From contig QHQE01000002.1 of assembly GCA_003219265.1 (NCBI GenBank), positions 1 to 36,713 on the forward strand: a stretch of 36,713 nt of DNA. Reading direction: 5' to 3'. This stretch comes from Verrucomicrobiota bacterium (GTDB lineage Bacteria; Verrucomicrobiota; Verrucomicrobiia; Chthoniobacterales; UBA10450). Under the pieces are notes generated by a model, which worked only from the letters and a program-made list of their open reading frames with translations, ran no database searches and was not told the origin of the DNA. Position numbers and translations under genes: made by a program. Each line of letters starts with the position of its first letter. Within the stretch, counting starts at the first letter, position 1. Shown here in pieces: positions 16,994 to 24,999 of this stretch.

Positions 16994-17875
16994 TTGAAAC
17001 GCATCGGCATCACGCTCGGAGATTGCGCGGGCATCGGCCCGGAGATTGTTGAGGCGGCGCTGGAGTCAGAGCACTTGCCAAAGTCGGCCAGATACAAGGT
17101 CATTGGCAAATATCCGGAGTGTTCGTTAGGCAAACCCACGATCGAGACCGCGCGCGCGGCCGCAGCTGCGCTTGAAGAAGCCGTCACGCTCGCACGGCGC
17201 GGCACACTCGCCGCCGTGGTGACGGGCCCGGTGCACAAAGCGCGCATGTTCGAAGCGGGCTTTAAGTTCCCCGGACAAACCGAGTTTTTCGCTGAACGCT
17301 GCGGCGTGAAAAACTTCGCCATGTTATTGACCGGCGGGAAAATCACCGTCGCGCTCGTGACCGCGCATCTTCCGCTGCGCAAAGTTCCAAGCGCGCTCAA
17401 GCAATCCGAGATTGTGCGCGTCGGTCTCTTGCTGGTCGATTTCCTTCATCGTCGATCCAAAAAAACGCCGCGCATTGCCGTTGCCGGATTAAATCCCCAT
17501 GCGGGCGAATCGGGAAAACTTGGTCGCGAAGAAATCGAAATCATCGCCCCAGCGGTCGCGCAACTTAACCAATCACCCATCACTTCTCACAAATCACCTT
17601 CCCTCTTCGCCGGCCCGGTCTCTCCCGACACGCTCTTCCATCGTCTGGCGGAGGGTGAATGGGATGCTGCTCTCTGCATGTATCACGATCAAGGGTTGAT
17701 CCCGCTCAAACTGCACGCCTTTCATACCGGGGTGAACGTGACGCTTGGTCTCCCGTTCCCACGCACCAGCCCCGATCACGGCACCGCCTTTGACATCGCC
17801 GGAAAAGGAATCGCCCAACCCAACAGCATGATCGCCGCGATCACGGTTGCGGTTGAACTCGCGCAAGACAAATGA
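16994..17875 (+). CDS. pdxA: 4-hydroxythreonine-4-phosphate dehydrogenase PdxA
   Basis: PdxA oxidises 4-phosphohydroxy-L-threonine in vitamin B6 synthesis. Family motifs are present: LGDCAGIGPEI (the usual Pro of GDPAG is Cys here), VTGPVHKARM, VTAHLPLRKV, GLNPHAGESGKLGREE, and MYHDQGLIPLKL with FPRTSPDHGTAFDIAGKG, which supply the metal His and Asp residues. No ATG is available near the start; TTG at 16994 gives LKRIGITLGD, and TTG at 16976 is possible but lies inside a palindromic repeat. A 28-bp heptamer tract codes part of a surface loop (about residues 193-202). The stop overlaps the permease ATG. Confidence 0.92.
   Translation: MKRIGITLGDCAGIGPEIVEAALESEHLPKSARYKVIGKYPECSLGKPTIETARAAAAALEEAVTLARRGTLAAVVTGPVHKARMFEAGFKFPGQTEFFAERCGVKNFAMLLTGGKITVALVTAHLPLRKVPSALKQSEIVRVGLLLVDFLHRRSKKTPRIAVAGLNPHAGESGKLGREEIEIIAPAVAQLNQSPITSHKSPSLFAGPVSPDTLFHRLAEGEWDAALCMYHDQGLIPLKLHAFHTGVNVTLGLPFPRTSPDHGTAFDIAGKGIAQPNSMIAAITVAVELAQDK
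17571..17598. repeat. Heptamer tandem tract inside pdxA
   Basis: Four degenerate 7-bp units (AATCACC, CATCACT, TCTCACA, AATCACC). On the minus strand they read as GTGA-type heptamers, like those at 30864-30898. The tract lies in the coding region of pdxA, between the HAGESGKLG motif and GPVSPDTLF, a loop that varies in length in PdxA. Confidence 0.65.
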
Positions 17876-18684
17876 CGGCTAGGATCGACAAGTACATCTC
17901 GGTCTTCAACATCGGACTGCAGAACACCTTTGTTTATCGCTGGAATTATTTTCTGCGCGCGCTCTTCGGATTGATTCCGCTGGCCGGCACCGTTTTTCTC
18001 TGGCGCGCCATCTTCAAAGAGCGCGGTGGCGGGCTCCACGGCTACGATTACGGCTCGATGATTTATTATTATTTGCTCGCGCTCCTGGTCAGCAACCTGG
18101 TCACGCCGACAGAGGACGAATGGCAGATCGCGGCCGACATTCGCGAAGGCCAGATCAATTCTTTCCTCACCAAGCCGCTGAGTTACCTCGGCTACCGGTT
18201 TAGCATTTTCCTAAGCGGCCGCCTCGTCTACACCGCCGTTACCCTGCCGCCCATCGTACTCATCTTCGCTTATTTCCGTCACTACATCGCCCTGCCCGAT
18301 CAGGCGATAACGTACGTTTACGCATTTATCTCGATGCTGATGGCGGCGTTCATGCAGTTTTTCATCACCTACAGCCTGGCGATGATGGCCTTCTGGATTC
18401 TCGAGATCTCCACTGTCGTGTTTATTGTTTACTCCTTCGAATATTTCCTCGGCGGCCAGATGTTTCCCATCGATATCATGCCCGCGGGAGTCCAGGCAGT
18501 GATGAAATGGCTGCCGTTTTATTACGAACTTTTTTGCCCGATTGCGATCTTTCTCGGACGGCTTCAAGGTGCGGCCCTGGCGCAGGCATTCGCCATTCAA
18601 AGTAGCTGGCTGTTGTTAACTTGGGCCGCCGCGCGCGCCATGTGGAAACGCGGCCTCGGCCATTACCAGGCCGTCGGCGGTTAA
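17872..18684 (+). CDS. ABC-2 family transporter permease (DUF990-like), first of two
   Basis: This 270-residue protein has about six membrane segments and the phrase IREGQINSFLTKPLSYLGYRF, typical of ABC-2 permeases of the DUF990 type that come as pairs with one ATPase. It probably exports an unknown substrate. Its ATG overlaps the pdxA stop by 4 nt. The second, distantly similar permease lies at 22476-23270, separated from this one by a leftward rhodanese/MacAB block. No dedicated ATPase gene for the pair is seen in the window. Confidence 0.85.
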   Translation: MTARIDKYISVFNIGLQNTFVYRWNYFLRALFGLIPLAGTVFLWRAIFKERGGGLHGYDYGSMIYYYLLALLVSNLVTPTEDEWQIAADIREGQINSFLTKPLSYLGYRFSIFLSGRLVYTAVTLPPIVLIFAYFRHYIALPDQAITYVYAFISMLMAAFMQFFITYSLAMMAFWILEISTVVFIVYSFEYFLGGQMFPIDIMPAGVQAVMKWLPFYYELFCPIAIFLGRLQGAALAQAFAIQSSWLLLTWAAARAMWKRGLGHYQAVGG

Positions 18685-18694
18685 GTTTGCGAGC

Positions 18695-18762
18695 GCTGTG
18701 GCGGCGTTTGTGTCAAACGCCGAACCGAGAAACGCACTCGCCGCGGCGAGCGCCTCCACAGC
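18695..18762. repeat. Extragenic palindrome GCTGTGG ... CCACAGC
   Basis: Imperfect palindrome between convergent genes: arms GCTGTGG and CCACAGC, with an inner GGCGTTTG-tg-TCAAACGCC hairpin and a second CTCGCCGCGGCGAG hairpin. It ends 1 nt before the rhodanese stop (18764-18766) and begins 10 nt after the permease stop. Confidence 0.7.
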
Positions 18763-18763
18763 A

Positions 18764-19129
18764 TTATTTCTTCGTCGGTAGGCCTGCTGCTTTCCACGCT
18801 TTGAAGCCGCCGGCCATGGAGCGGACGTTTTTGTAGCCCATCTTTTGCAGGCTCTCAGCCGCGAGCGCGGAGCGGCCGCCGCCGCCGCAATGGGTGATAA
18901 TGGTCTTGTTTAAATCCGGAAACTTTTCGTCGATTTCCAATTCGATGGTGCCACGACTGAGATGCGTCGCATCTGGAATGTGTTCTCCGTCCCACTCCTC
19001 CTTTTCCCGGACATCAACAATTACCGCTTCGCCGCTCTTCATTTTCGCGGCCGCATCTTCCGGTGAAATTTCGCGGATGTTCTTTTTCGCCTCCGCGACC
19101 AGTTTTTCAAAACGAGTGTGCTCAGCCAT
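18764..19129 (-). CDS. Single-domain rhodanese
   Basis: This 121-residue cytoplasmic protein is a rhodanese homology domain. The N-terminal helix is followed by ISPEDAAAKMKSGEAVIVDVRE and the CH2-like DATHLSRGTIE. The active loop is HCGGGGRSA with Cys81 and a closing Arg, six residues long as in sulfurtransferases. The end, MAGGFKAWKAAGLP, is typical. It may transfer sulfane sulfur; the partner is unknown. The ATG at 19129 is preferred over one 12 nt upstream. It lies 18 nt after the MacB-like permease stop and may be transcribed with it. Confidence 0.92.
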   Translation of the reverse strand: MAEHTRFEKLVAEAKKNIREISPEDAAAKMKSGEAVIVDVREKEEWDGEHIPDATHLSRGTIELEIDEKFPDLNKTIITHCGGGGRSALAAESLQKMGYKNVRSMAGGFKAWKAAGLPTKK

Positions 19130-19147
19130 AAAGTTGATCAATGGAAG

Positions 19148-20365
19148 TTATTCGTAACGCAACGCTTCAATCGGGTCGAGCGCGGCGGCTTTTCGCGCCG
19201 GATAAAATCCGAAGAAAATTCCAACGGCTGCGCTCACGAGAAAGGCGATGACAATTGAACCCGGCGAAATCAGCGCGGGCCAATGCCGCGTGATCGCGAT
19301 TGTTTTGGCGGCAGCGATTCCGATGATGATTCCCAGAACGCCACCGACCGAACTCAGTGAGATCGCTTCGATCAAAAATTGGGTGAGAATGTCGCGGCCG
19401 TGCGCGCCGACGGCCATGCGGGTGCCGATTTCGCGTGTGCGTTCGGTCACACTCACGAGCATGATGTTCATGATTCCAATGCCACCGACCACGAGCGAAA
19501 CGCCGGCAATTGCGCCAAGTAATCCAGTCATGACATTGGTCGTCGCCGTGGCTGCGTCGGCGATCTCCTGTTGACTGCGCACGGTGAAATCATCGTCGCG
19601 CCCCGGCCGAATGTTATGACGCTGGCGCAACAAATCGATGATCTGTTTTTGTGCGGCGTTCATCTGATTGGCATCGCCCACCTGCACGTTGATGTTACGC
19701 AAAGTCGTCCCGCCGGCCACGCGCTTCATCGCGCTCGTGTAGGGCATGATCACAATGTCGTCTTGATCGACACCTTGCGCGCTCAATCCTTTCGGCGTCA
19801 AAACACCGGTGATGGTGAACGGCACATTCTTGACCCGCAACACCTGGCCGATGGGATCGTCGTTGCCGTAAATCTGCGTCGCGGTGGTGCGGCCGATCAC
19901 GCAAACTTTGTTTGCGCTGCGCACGTCCTGCGGTGTGAATGGCGAGCCATCGGCCAGCGGCCATTGACGAATGTCGAGGTAATCGGCCGATTCGCCGTAA
20001 ATCCGCGTAAACCAATTTTGATTTCCGGCCGCGACTTGCGTGGTCGAAACAACTTCTTCACTCACCGCGGTCACACCGGAAACTTCGCGCCGAATCGCTT
20101 CCGCGTCTTCAATCTTCAGCGTGCCTGCGCCGCCCCAGCCCGTGCGAATGCCACTCGATGTCGTGCTCCCGGAAAAAACTAGAATGATGTTCTGACCAAG
20201 ACTCGCGATTTGCGCTTCCACCTGCGCCTTCGCGCCGTTGCCAATCCCCACCATCGCGATGACCGCCGCCACGCCGATGATGATTCCAAGCGCAGTCAGC
20301 ACGGAGCGCAATTTGTTCCGCCGCAGCGCGCGGAACGCGATGTTAAATGTCGATCCAACTCTCAT
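19148..20365 (-). CDS. MacB-like ABC transporter permease (FtsX family)
   Basis: This 405-residue protein has the MacB/FtsX architecture: one membrane helix near the N-terminus (residues 20-45, LTALGIIIGVAAVIAMVGIG), a periplasmic MacB_PCD domain (about 45-250), and three C-terminal helices (about 285-385), ending in FYPARKAAALDPIEALRYE, the family signature. In E. coli MacB, ATPase and permease are fused; here they are separate genes. With the ATPase and adaptor it forms an efflux or mechanotransmission complex. The ATPase gene lies upstream, separated by about 99 bp that hold a palindromic repeat. Confidence 0.94.
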   Translation of the reverse strand: MRVGSTFNIAFRALRRNKLRSVLTALGIIIGVAAVIAMVGIGNGAKAQVEAQIASLGQNIILVFSGSTTSSGIRTGWGGAGTLKIEDAEAIRREVSGVTAVSEEVVSTTQVAAGNQNWFTRIYGESADYLDIRQWPLADGSPFTPQDVRSANKVCVIGRTTATQIYGNDDPIGQVLRVKNVPFTITGVLTPKGLSAQGVDQDDIVIMPYTSAMKRVAGGTTLRNINVQVGDANQMNAAQKQIIDLLRQRHNIRPGRDDDFTVRSQQEIADAATATTNVMTGLLGAIAGVSLVVGGIGIMNIMLVSVTERTREIGTRMAVGAHGRDILTQFLIEAISLSSVGGVLGIIIGIAAAKTIAITRHWPALISPGSIVIAFLVSAAVGIFFGFYPARKAAALDPIEALRYE

Positions 20366-20370
20366 CGGTC

Positions 20371-20445
20371 TGTAGCGGCGGTCTGTGACCGTCGCTCAAA
20401 TTTAGAGCAAGGAGATAAGTGCGACGGCCATAGACCGCCGCTCCA
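20371..20445. repeat. Extragenic palindromic element, TGTAGCGGCG family, copy 2
   Basis: A 75-bp imperfect palindrome with arms TGTAGCGGCGGTCTGTGACC and GGCCATAGACCGCCGCTCCA. It lies between the ATPase stop (20465) and the permease start (20365) within the MacB-like operon, so it would form a hairpin in the shared mRNA. It ends 19 nt from the ATPase stop, the only extragenic copy not hugging a stop. Confidence 0.75.
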
Positions 20446-20464
20446 GGGCTTCCTCCGCTTTGAC

Positions 20465-21220
20465 TCATGATTCATTTGTCGATCTTGCCAGTTTTTCCAA
20501 CTCGGCCGCCGCATCGAAGCGTTGCGAAACTGAGTGATCGTTCAGGATCAGACCGTCACGCATCATCACATTTCGTCGCGCATAGGCCGCGATGTCCTGC
20601 TCATGCGTCACCATGATGATCGTAATTCCGCGCTCGTTCAGTTGTTGAAAGATTCCCATGATCTCGATGCTGGTCCGACTGTCGAGATTGCCAGTCGGCT
20701 CGTCCGCCAGCACAACTTCGGGGCCATTGATCAACGCGCGCGCGATTGCGACGCGTTGTTGCTGGCCACCGGAGAGCTGACTGGGATGATGATCTTCCCG
20801 ACCTTCCAATCCAACTGACGCAAGAACGGCGTCGGCCTTTTCGCGCAGCTGCGCGTTCGTTAGGCCACGCCTGCCGTAGAGCAAAGGCAACTCGACGTTT
20901 TCCCGCGCCGACGTCCTTGGCAACAAATTGAAGTTCTGAAAAACGAACCCGATCTTGTTATTGCGAATGTCCGCCAGTTGATCGCGATTCAGCGCGGAAA
21001 CATCGGATTCATCAAGCACGTATCGGCCGGCTGTCGGCCGATCGAGACAACCGAGAATATTCATGAGTGTCGATTTGCCGGAACCGCTCGCGCCCATCAG
21101 CGCGACAAATTCGCCGCGCTGGATTTCGAGCGAGACACCGCGCACCGCGTGCACTTCCATCTCGCCGGTGCGGTACGTCTTGTGGACATCGCTCAACCTG
21201 ACGACCGTGCCGTTGTTCAT
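20465..21220 (-). CDS. MacB-like ABC transporter ATP-binding protein
   Basis: This 251-residue ATPase matches the LolD/MacB family. Walker A GASGSGKS is at residues 43-50, the Q-loop at [10 protein letters not shown], the signature LSGGQQQR at 149-156, and Walker [13 protein letters not shown] near 169-180, followed by VTHEQ. The C-terminal tail (about 230-251) is unlike the core. It should energise the separate permease at 19148-20365. It is preceded by the adaptor gene 18 nt upstream. Confidence 0.96.
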   Translation of the reverse strand: MNNGTVVRLSDVHKTYRTGEMEVHAVRGVSLEIQRGEFVALMGASGSGKSTLMNILGCLDRPTAGRYVLDESDVSALNRDQLADIRNNKIGFVFQNFNLLPRTSARENVELPLLYGRRGLTNAQLREKADAVLASVGLEGREDHHPSQLSGGQQQRVAIARALINGPEVVLADEPTGNLDSRTSIEIMGIFQQLNERGITIIMVTHEQDIAAYARRNVMMRDGLILNDHSVSQRFDAAAELEKLARSTNES

Positions 21221-21238
21221 ATCGATCTTAACTCCGGT

Positions 21239-22429
21239 TCATGGAAAGCGACGCGGAGCACTGAATGGATTCGCCGCCGGCGAAGATGATAGGGATGTCG
21301 ATGTTAACTCAGCCGTAACGACGCGGTCGCCTTCTTTCAAACCCTCGAGAACTTCAGTGGAAATGCCGTCGCTGATTCCGGTTTTGATCTGCGTGGTTTT
21401 CGGGCGGCCGCCGGAAAGAACATAAACCGTCCGTTCGCCGCTTCGCCGCTCGCGTCCACCGCTCGAGCGCGCACTACTTGGCGCGGAAGGAGATGTTGAT
21501 TTTGCCTCACTCGGCGTGGCATCGGCCGGCCGATAACGCAAAGCCGCGTTCTTGATTTGCAAAACATTGTCGCGATGCGCGATGAGGATCGACACATTCG
21601 CCGTCATTCCCGGCTTCAGTTTCAAATCCGGATTGCTCACGCCGATGACCGTGTCGTAGGTCACCACGTTCTGCACTGTGATCGGCGCATTGCGCACCTG
21701 CGTGACCTTCCCATGAAAGGTGTGCGTCGGAAATGCGTCCACCGTAAAATCGACATTTTGATCGATGGTGACGACGCCAACGTCCGCTTCCGCCACGTTG
21801 GAGTCGATCTGCATTTTGGTGAGATCGTTCGCAATCATGAAAATAATCGGCGCCTGCAAACTGGCCGCTACGGTTTGGCCAACATCGACACTGCGCGAGA
21901 TCACGACGCCATCAATCGGCGACGTGATGGTGCAATGATCGAGGTCCGCTTTCGCTTTATCGAGCGCGCCTTGTTTGATTTTCACGTTGGCTTCGGCCTG
22001 ATGCAGGTTCGCCATCGCCTGATCGAGATCCTGTTGGGATGAATTTTTCTGCGTGAAAAGCTGTTGCGTGCGCGTCGCATTCAGTTTCGCAAGTTCGAGC
22101 GCCGCCTGCGCGCTCGCCAAATCACCTTCGGTTTGCGTGACGGTGGCTTGAAAAAGCGCCGGATCAATTTGCGCGACCACGTCTCCGGCTTTGACCTGTG
22201 AATTAAAATCGGCAAACAACTTCGCGATATTTCCGGAAACCTGGCTGCCCACCTGCACGTTCACGACAGGATTTAGCGTTCCAGTTGCAGTGACCGCCTG
22301 CGTCAGCGGACCGTGCGTCACGGTTGCCGTCTGATAATTTGCGGCGCCACTTTGTCGACATTGGCGCAGGACGAACGCGAACACGATCAAGCCGATGATT
22401 ATGACTAGCAGCGGGAAAAAGCGTTTCAT
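21239..22429 (-). CDS. MacA-like periplasmic adaptor (HlyD/RND family)
   Basis: This 396-residue protein has an N-terminal membrane anchor (residues 5-25), a lipoyl/barrel-sandwich half (VQVGSQVSGNIAKLFADFNSQVKAGD), a long alpha-hairpin (about residues 90-165), the second lipoyl half (ITSPIDGVVISRSVDVGQTV), a beta-barrel domain and a membrane-proximal domain. A Ser/Arg-rich linker lies near 310-330. This is the MacA-type membrane-fusion protein that links the ABC pair to an outer-membrane channel; no TolC-like gene is in the window. It heads the leftward adaptor-ATPase-permease operon. Confidence 0.94.
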   Translation of the reverse strand: MKRFFPLLVIIIGLIVFAFVLRQCRQSGAANYQTATVTHGPLTQAVTATGTLNPVVNVQVGSQVSGNIAKLFADFNSQVKAGDVVAQIDPALFQATVTQTEGDLASAQAALELAKLNATRTQQLFTQKNSSQQDLDQAMANLHQAEANVKIKQGALDKAKADLDHCTITSPIDGVVISRSVDVGQTVAASLQAPIIFMIANDLTKMQIDSNVAEADVGVVTIDQNVDFTVDAFPTHTFHGKVTQVRNAPITVQNVVTYDTVIGVSNPDLKLKPGMTANVSILIAHRDNVLQIKNAALRYRPADATPSEAKSTSPSAPSSARSSGGRERRSGERTVYVLSGGRPKTTQIKTGISDGISTEVLEGLKEGDRVVTAELTSTSLSSSPAANPFSAPRRFP

Positions 22430-22475
22430 GCGGGTGGAGGTTGACTTCGCCTGTAACTAAAGACAGGAAAAGGTA

Positions 22476-23270
22476 GTGCGGCGTTACATCGACATCTACT
22501 CCATCATGCTGCGCAATTCTCTCATCCGCGAGATGAGTTTCAAAGCCAACTTCCTCCTTTGGATGATCGTCGAAGTCCTCTGGTTCTGCGGGCAGATCGT
22601 TTTCTTCAGCATCATTTTTGGCCAGGTCGATCGCATTGGCGATTGGACGAAATGGGAAGTGGTGTTGCTCGTCGGCACGCACCAAATGATCGCGCAACTT
22701 TTCCAGGGATTCTTTTTCGTCAACATCGCAAACATTCCCGAGCTTGTCCGCACCGGAAAGCTCGACTCGCTGCTCGTTTTGCCCATCGACAGCCAGTTTG
22801 CGGTTTCGACCAAACAATTTGGCTTCGACAGCATGATCAACGCCGCGCTCGGTGGCGTCGTCGTTTGCGTATCGCTCTCCCGGCTCGGCCTCGTCCCAAA
22901 TCCGCTGTCGATCTTGCTTTATCTGACCGCCCTCGGGTTCGGCGTCGCCGTGCATTACTCGATCATGCTTTGCCTCGCGGCCGTGAGTTTTTGGATCGTC
23001 CGGGCCCAAGGCCTGGTTTACGGCTACTTCAATTTTCTCAACATTGCGCGCTATCCGGACGTAATTTTTCCGCGGATTTTTCGATTCATTTTCGGCTGGA
23101 TCGTTCCAGTCGTGATCATTGCAAATATTCCAGCGCGGCTGCTCATCAAACCGCTCGGACAACCAGGCTGGCTGATGTTGCACCTGGTGATTGCCTCCAC
23201 AATTATCTTCTGGTTATCGCGCGTTTTCTGGCGTTTTGCCCTGCGCCGTTACTCCAGCGCCAGCTCGTAA
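22476..23270 (+). CDS. ABC-2 family transporter permease (DUF990-like), second of two
   Basis: This 264-residue protein has about six membrane segments and the paired-permease phrase VRTGKLDSLLVLPIDSQF, which parallels REGQINSFLTKPL in the permease at 17872. The GTG start at 22476 is preceded by an AGGAAAAGG ribosome site. It should form a heterodimeric channel with its relative, but the two genes are about 3.8 kb apart with a leftward block between. No ATPase gene is adjacent. The substrate is unknown. Confidence 0.85.
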   Translation: MRRYIDIYSIMLRNSLIREMSFKANFLLWMIVEVLWFCGQIVFFSIIFGQVDRIGDWTKWEVVLLVGTHQMIAQLFQGFFFVNIANIPELVRTGKLDSLLVLPIDSQFAVSTKQFGFDSMINAALGGVVVCVSLSRLGLVPNPLSILLYLTALGFGVAVHYSIMLCLAAVSFWIVRAQGLVYGYFNFLNIARYPDVIFPRIFRFIFGWIVPVVIIANIPARLLIKPLGQPGWLMLHLVIASTIIFWLSRVFWRFALRRYSSASS

Positions 23271-23396
23271 AATCGACAGCAAACGCGCGGAATTTGGTTA
23301 AATCTTTACGTAAAATCTCCGCTTGCGCCTTTGGTGAAATGTTCTTAATTAAGCCTCCGTTTTTGGCGCCCGAAACCGCCGGCGTCCCCCTGAATT

Positions 23397-24101
23397 ATGG
23401 CCAAATCAAAGAAAAAGAAAGCTCCCGCAAAAAGGCCCGCGGCGCGCAAAGCAAAGGCGACTCGCAAGGTCGCCGCCAAAAGATCGACATCGAAAAAAGC
23501 CGCGCGAATTACAAAAAAGGCGCCAAAACATCCGGCGAAGCGTCCGCCAAAATTTTCCAAATCCAAAAGAGGAAGCAAAGACTCGCGCGGCACGCTCAAG
23601 CTGCTCGGCCGGAATCATCGCGAGAAGAGACTCGATTCCTTCACCCGCGCGCAAAAGGAGAAGCTGCTTCAGTTGCGCGATGCCATGGTCGATTCCATGG
23701 CCGGAGTGGCGCAGGACACGTTGCGTTCGCGCGCCGAAGGCAGTGAGGCTTCCGCCTTCGGGATGCATCAGGCCGACGCCGGATCGGACGCTTACGATCG
23801 CGATTTCGCGCTGAGTTTGCTCTCGCAGGAACAGGACGCACTTTACGAAATCGACCAGGCGCTCAAGCGCATTGAGCTCGGCACCTACGGCACGTGTGAG
23901 ATGTCGGGCAAGCCGATCCCCCGTGCGCGACTCGAAGCAATCCCGTTCGCACGTTTCACGGTCGAATGTCAATCGCAGCTCGAGAAACAAAGTAAAGCTT
24001 CGCGCGTCCGCCAATCCGTGACTTCGCTCTTCGGTTTGACCGAGGACGAAGGCGGCGAAGCCGAGGAGGAAGAGGCCGCGCCGACTGACGCGAAAGAGTA
24101 A
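23397..24101 (+). CDS. DksA/TraR-family protein with Lys-rich N-terminus and degenerate zinc site
   Basis: This 234-residue protein has a histone-like Lys/Ala/Arg-rich N-terminal part (about residues 1-60), a coiled-coil region, and a DksA/TraR C-terminal module (about 120-200). DksA-type proteins bind RNA polymerase in the secondary channel and adjust rRNA promoters. The usual CxxC-X17-CxxC reads C167-x2-S170-X17-T188-x2-C191, so only two of four zinc Cys remain. The basic tail could bind nucleic acid. The end is acidic ([14 protein letters not shown]). It precedes rpmG by 5 nt, so it may be part of a ribosomal-protein transcript. Confidence 0.85.
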   Translation: MAKSKKKKAPAKRPAARKAKATRKVAAKRSTSKKAARITKKAPKHPAKRPPKFSKSKRGSKDSRGTLKLLGRNHREKRLDSFTRAQKEKLLQLRDAMVDSMAGVAQDTLRSRAEGSEASAFGMHQADAGSDAYDRDFALSLLSQEQDALYEIDQALKRIELGTYGTCEMSGKPIPRARLEAIPFARFTVECQSQLEKQSKASRVRQSVTSLFGLTEDEGGEAEEEEAAPTDAKE

Positions 24102-24106
24102 TCGCC

Positions 24107-24280
24107 ATGGCGCAGGAAATTATCACCCTCGAATGCACCGAGGCCAAGGCGCTCGGCAAACCGGTCTCTCGCTACACGACCACGCGGAACAAAAAAAGCC
24201 CGCGCACGCCCAATCGTTTGGAAAAGAAAAAATACAATCCGTTTTTGAAGCGGCACACGCTCCACCGCGAGACGAGATAG
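24107..24280 (+). CDS. rpmG: 50S ribosomal protein L33
   Basis: This 57-residue protein carries the L33 core [28 protein letters not shown]. It has a single Cys (residue 10), so it is a zinc-free (C-minus) form. It lies 5 nt after the DksA-like gene and 6 nt before rpsR, in one unit. Confidence 0.95.
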   Translation: MAQEIITLECTEAKALGKPVSRYTTTRNKKSPRTPNRLEKKKYNPFLKRHTLHRETR

Positions 24281-24286
24281 ATTTAG

Positions 24287-24526
24287 ATGCAACCAAAAAC
24301 TGCCAAACGCCGTTCCGCGTTCCGCCGCGCCAATCGCACCATGCCGCGCCGCCGGATCGACATCGCCCTGGAAGCGATCGATTACAAAAATCCCGATCTC
24401 CTGAGAAAATTCGTCACTGAGAGCGGCAAAATTTTGCCGCGCCGCGTCACCGGCATGCCCGCGTACATGCACCGCAAGATCACCCGCGAAATCAAGCGCA
24501 GCCGCTCGATGCTCTTGATGAAATAA
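24287..24526 (+). CDS. rpsR: 30S ribosomal protein S18
   Basis: This 79-residue protein matches S18: the core [20 protein letters not shown] followed by [20 protein letters not shown] is diagnostic. S18 sits on the 30S platform with S6. It follows rpmG with a 6-nt gap. Its TAA stop is 1 nt from a palindromic element that fills the gap to the convergent RelE-like gene. Confidence 0.97.
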   Translation: MQPKTAKRRSAFRRANRTMPRRRIDIALEAIDYKNPDLLRKFVTESGKILPRRVTGMPAYMHRKITREIKRSRSMLLMK

Positions 24527-24527
24527 T

Positions 24528-24597
24528 TGTAGCGGCGCTCTATGAGCGTCGCATTATTCGCCGATCTTTCGAGCGACGGTCATAGACCGCCGCTACA
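24528..24597. repeat. Extragenic palindromic element, TGTAGCGGCG family, copy 3
   Basis: A 70-bp palindrome with perfect 9-bp ends TGTAGCGGC / GCCGCTACA and near-perfect 25-bp arms. It lies 1 nt after the rpsR stop and 1 nt from the stop of the convergent RelE-like gene, filling the gap completely. It likely forms the 3' end of both transcripts. Confidence 0.8.
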
Positions 24598-24598
24598 G

Positions 24599-24961
24599 CT
24601 ACAGTTTCCGCGTCCGCTCGCCTTGCTCGATGAGTCTCCAGAACTCGCGCGTTTCCCCAAGCTGCGCGTCCTCGGACGTCGGCAATTTACTGCGGAAAAG
24701 AAAATCGCGCAGTGTGTTTTTGTGCAGGACGCGATGCACGGTGATCCCTTCGTCGCGCTTCTCGAAATAAATCCGGTAATCTTTCGCGCGAAAACGATAT
24801 AACTTTTTTCCTTCCCGCTCGATCACGCCAAATCGCGAGTTATCGAGATGGTCGAGGTCTTCCGGCAAGATTTGAAACTCAGCCAACAGATTGAGCTGCA
24901 ACGACTTCGGCAGCGCCGAAATCTCCGCCGCACTCAGCTCATTGAAAATGATTTGGAACAT
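24599..24961 (-). CDS. RelE/ParE-like toxin-family protein without visible antitoxin
   Basis: This 120-residue protein has the small alpha/beta RelE/ParE fold pattern: an N-terminal helix with ISALPKSLQLNLLAEFQ, then LYRFRAKDYRIYFEKRDEGITVHRVLHKNTLRDF, matching the RelE strand core with its Arg and Tyr residues. A C-terminal extension of about 25 residues follows. Usual type II antitoxins are short genes next door, but the neighbours are alr (upstream, 32 nt) and a palindrome; no small antitoxin gene fits. It may be a solitary ribonuclease-fold protein with a housekeeping role. The ATG at 24961 is chosen by homology. Confidence 0.78.
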   Translation of the reverse strand: MFQIIFNELSAAEISALPKSLQLNLLAEFQILPEDLDHLDNSRFGVIEREGKKLYRFRAKDYRIYFEKRDEGITVHRVLHKNTLRDFLFRSKLPTSEDAQLGETREFWRLIEQGERTRKL

Positions 24962-24975
24962 GGGAAGCGTGGATT

Positions 24976-24999
24976 CGTTAAATCGTTGAATCGTTAAAC
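24976..24999. repeat. Octamer tract at the alr 3' end
   Basis: Three 8-bp units CGTTAAAT, CGTTGAAT, CGTTAAAC. The alr stop codon (24994-24996 on the minus strand) lies within the tract. Same unit type as 30631-30662. Confidence 0.6.

Noticed and set aside
22203-23183. Minus-strand open frame of 326 codons opposite the second ABC-2 permease
   Set aside because: Antisense to a clear membrane protein and overlapping the adaptor gene; composition is charged and motif-free.
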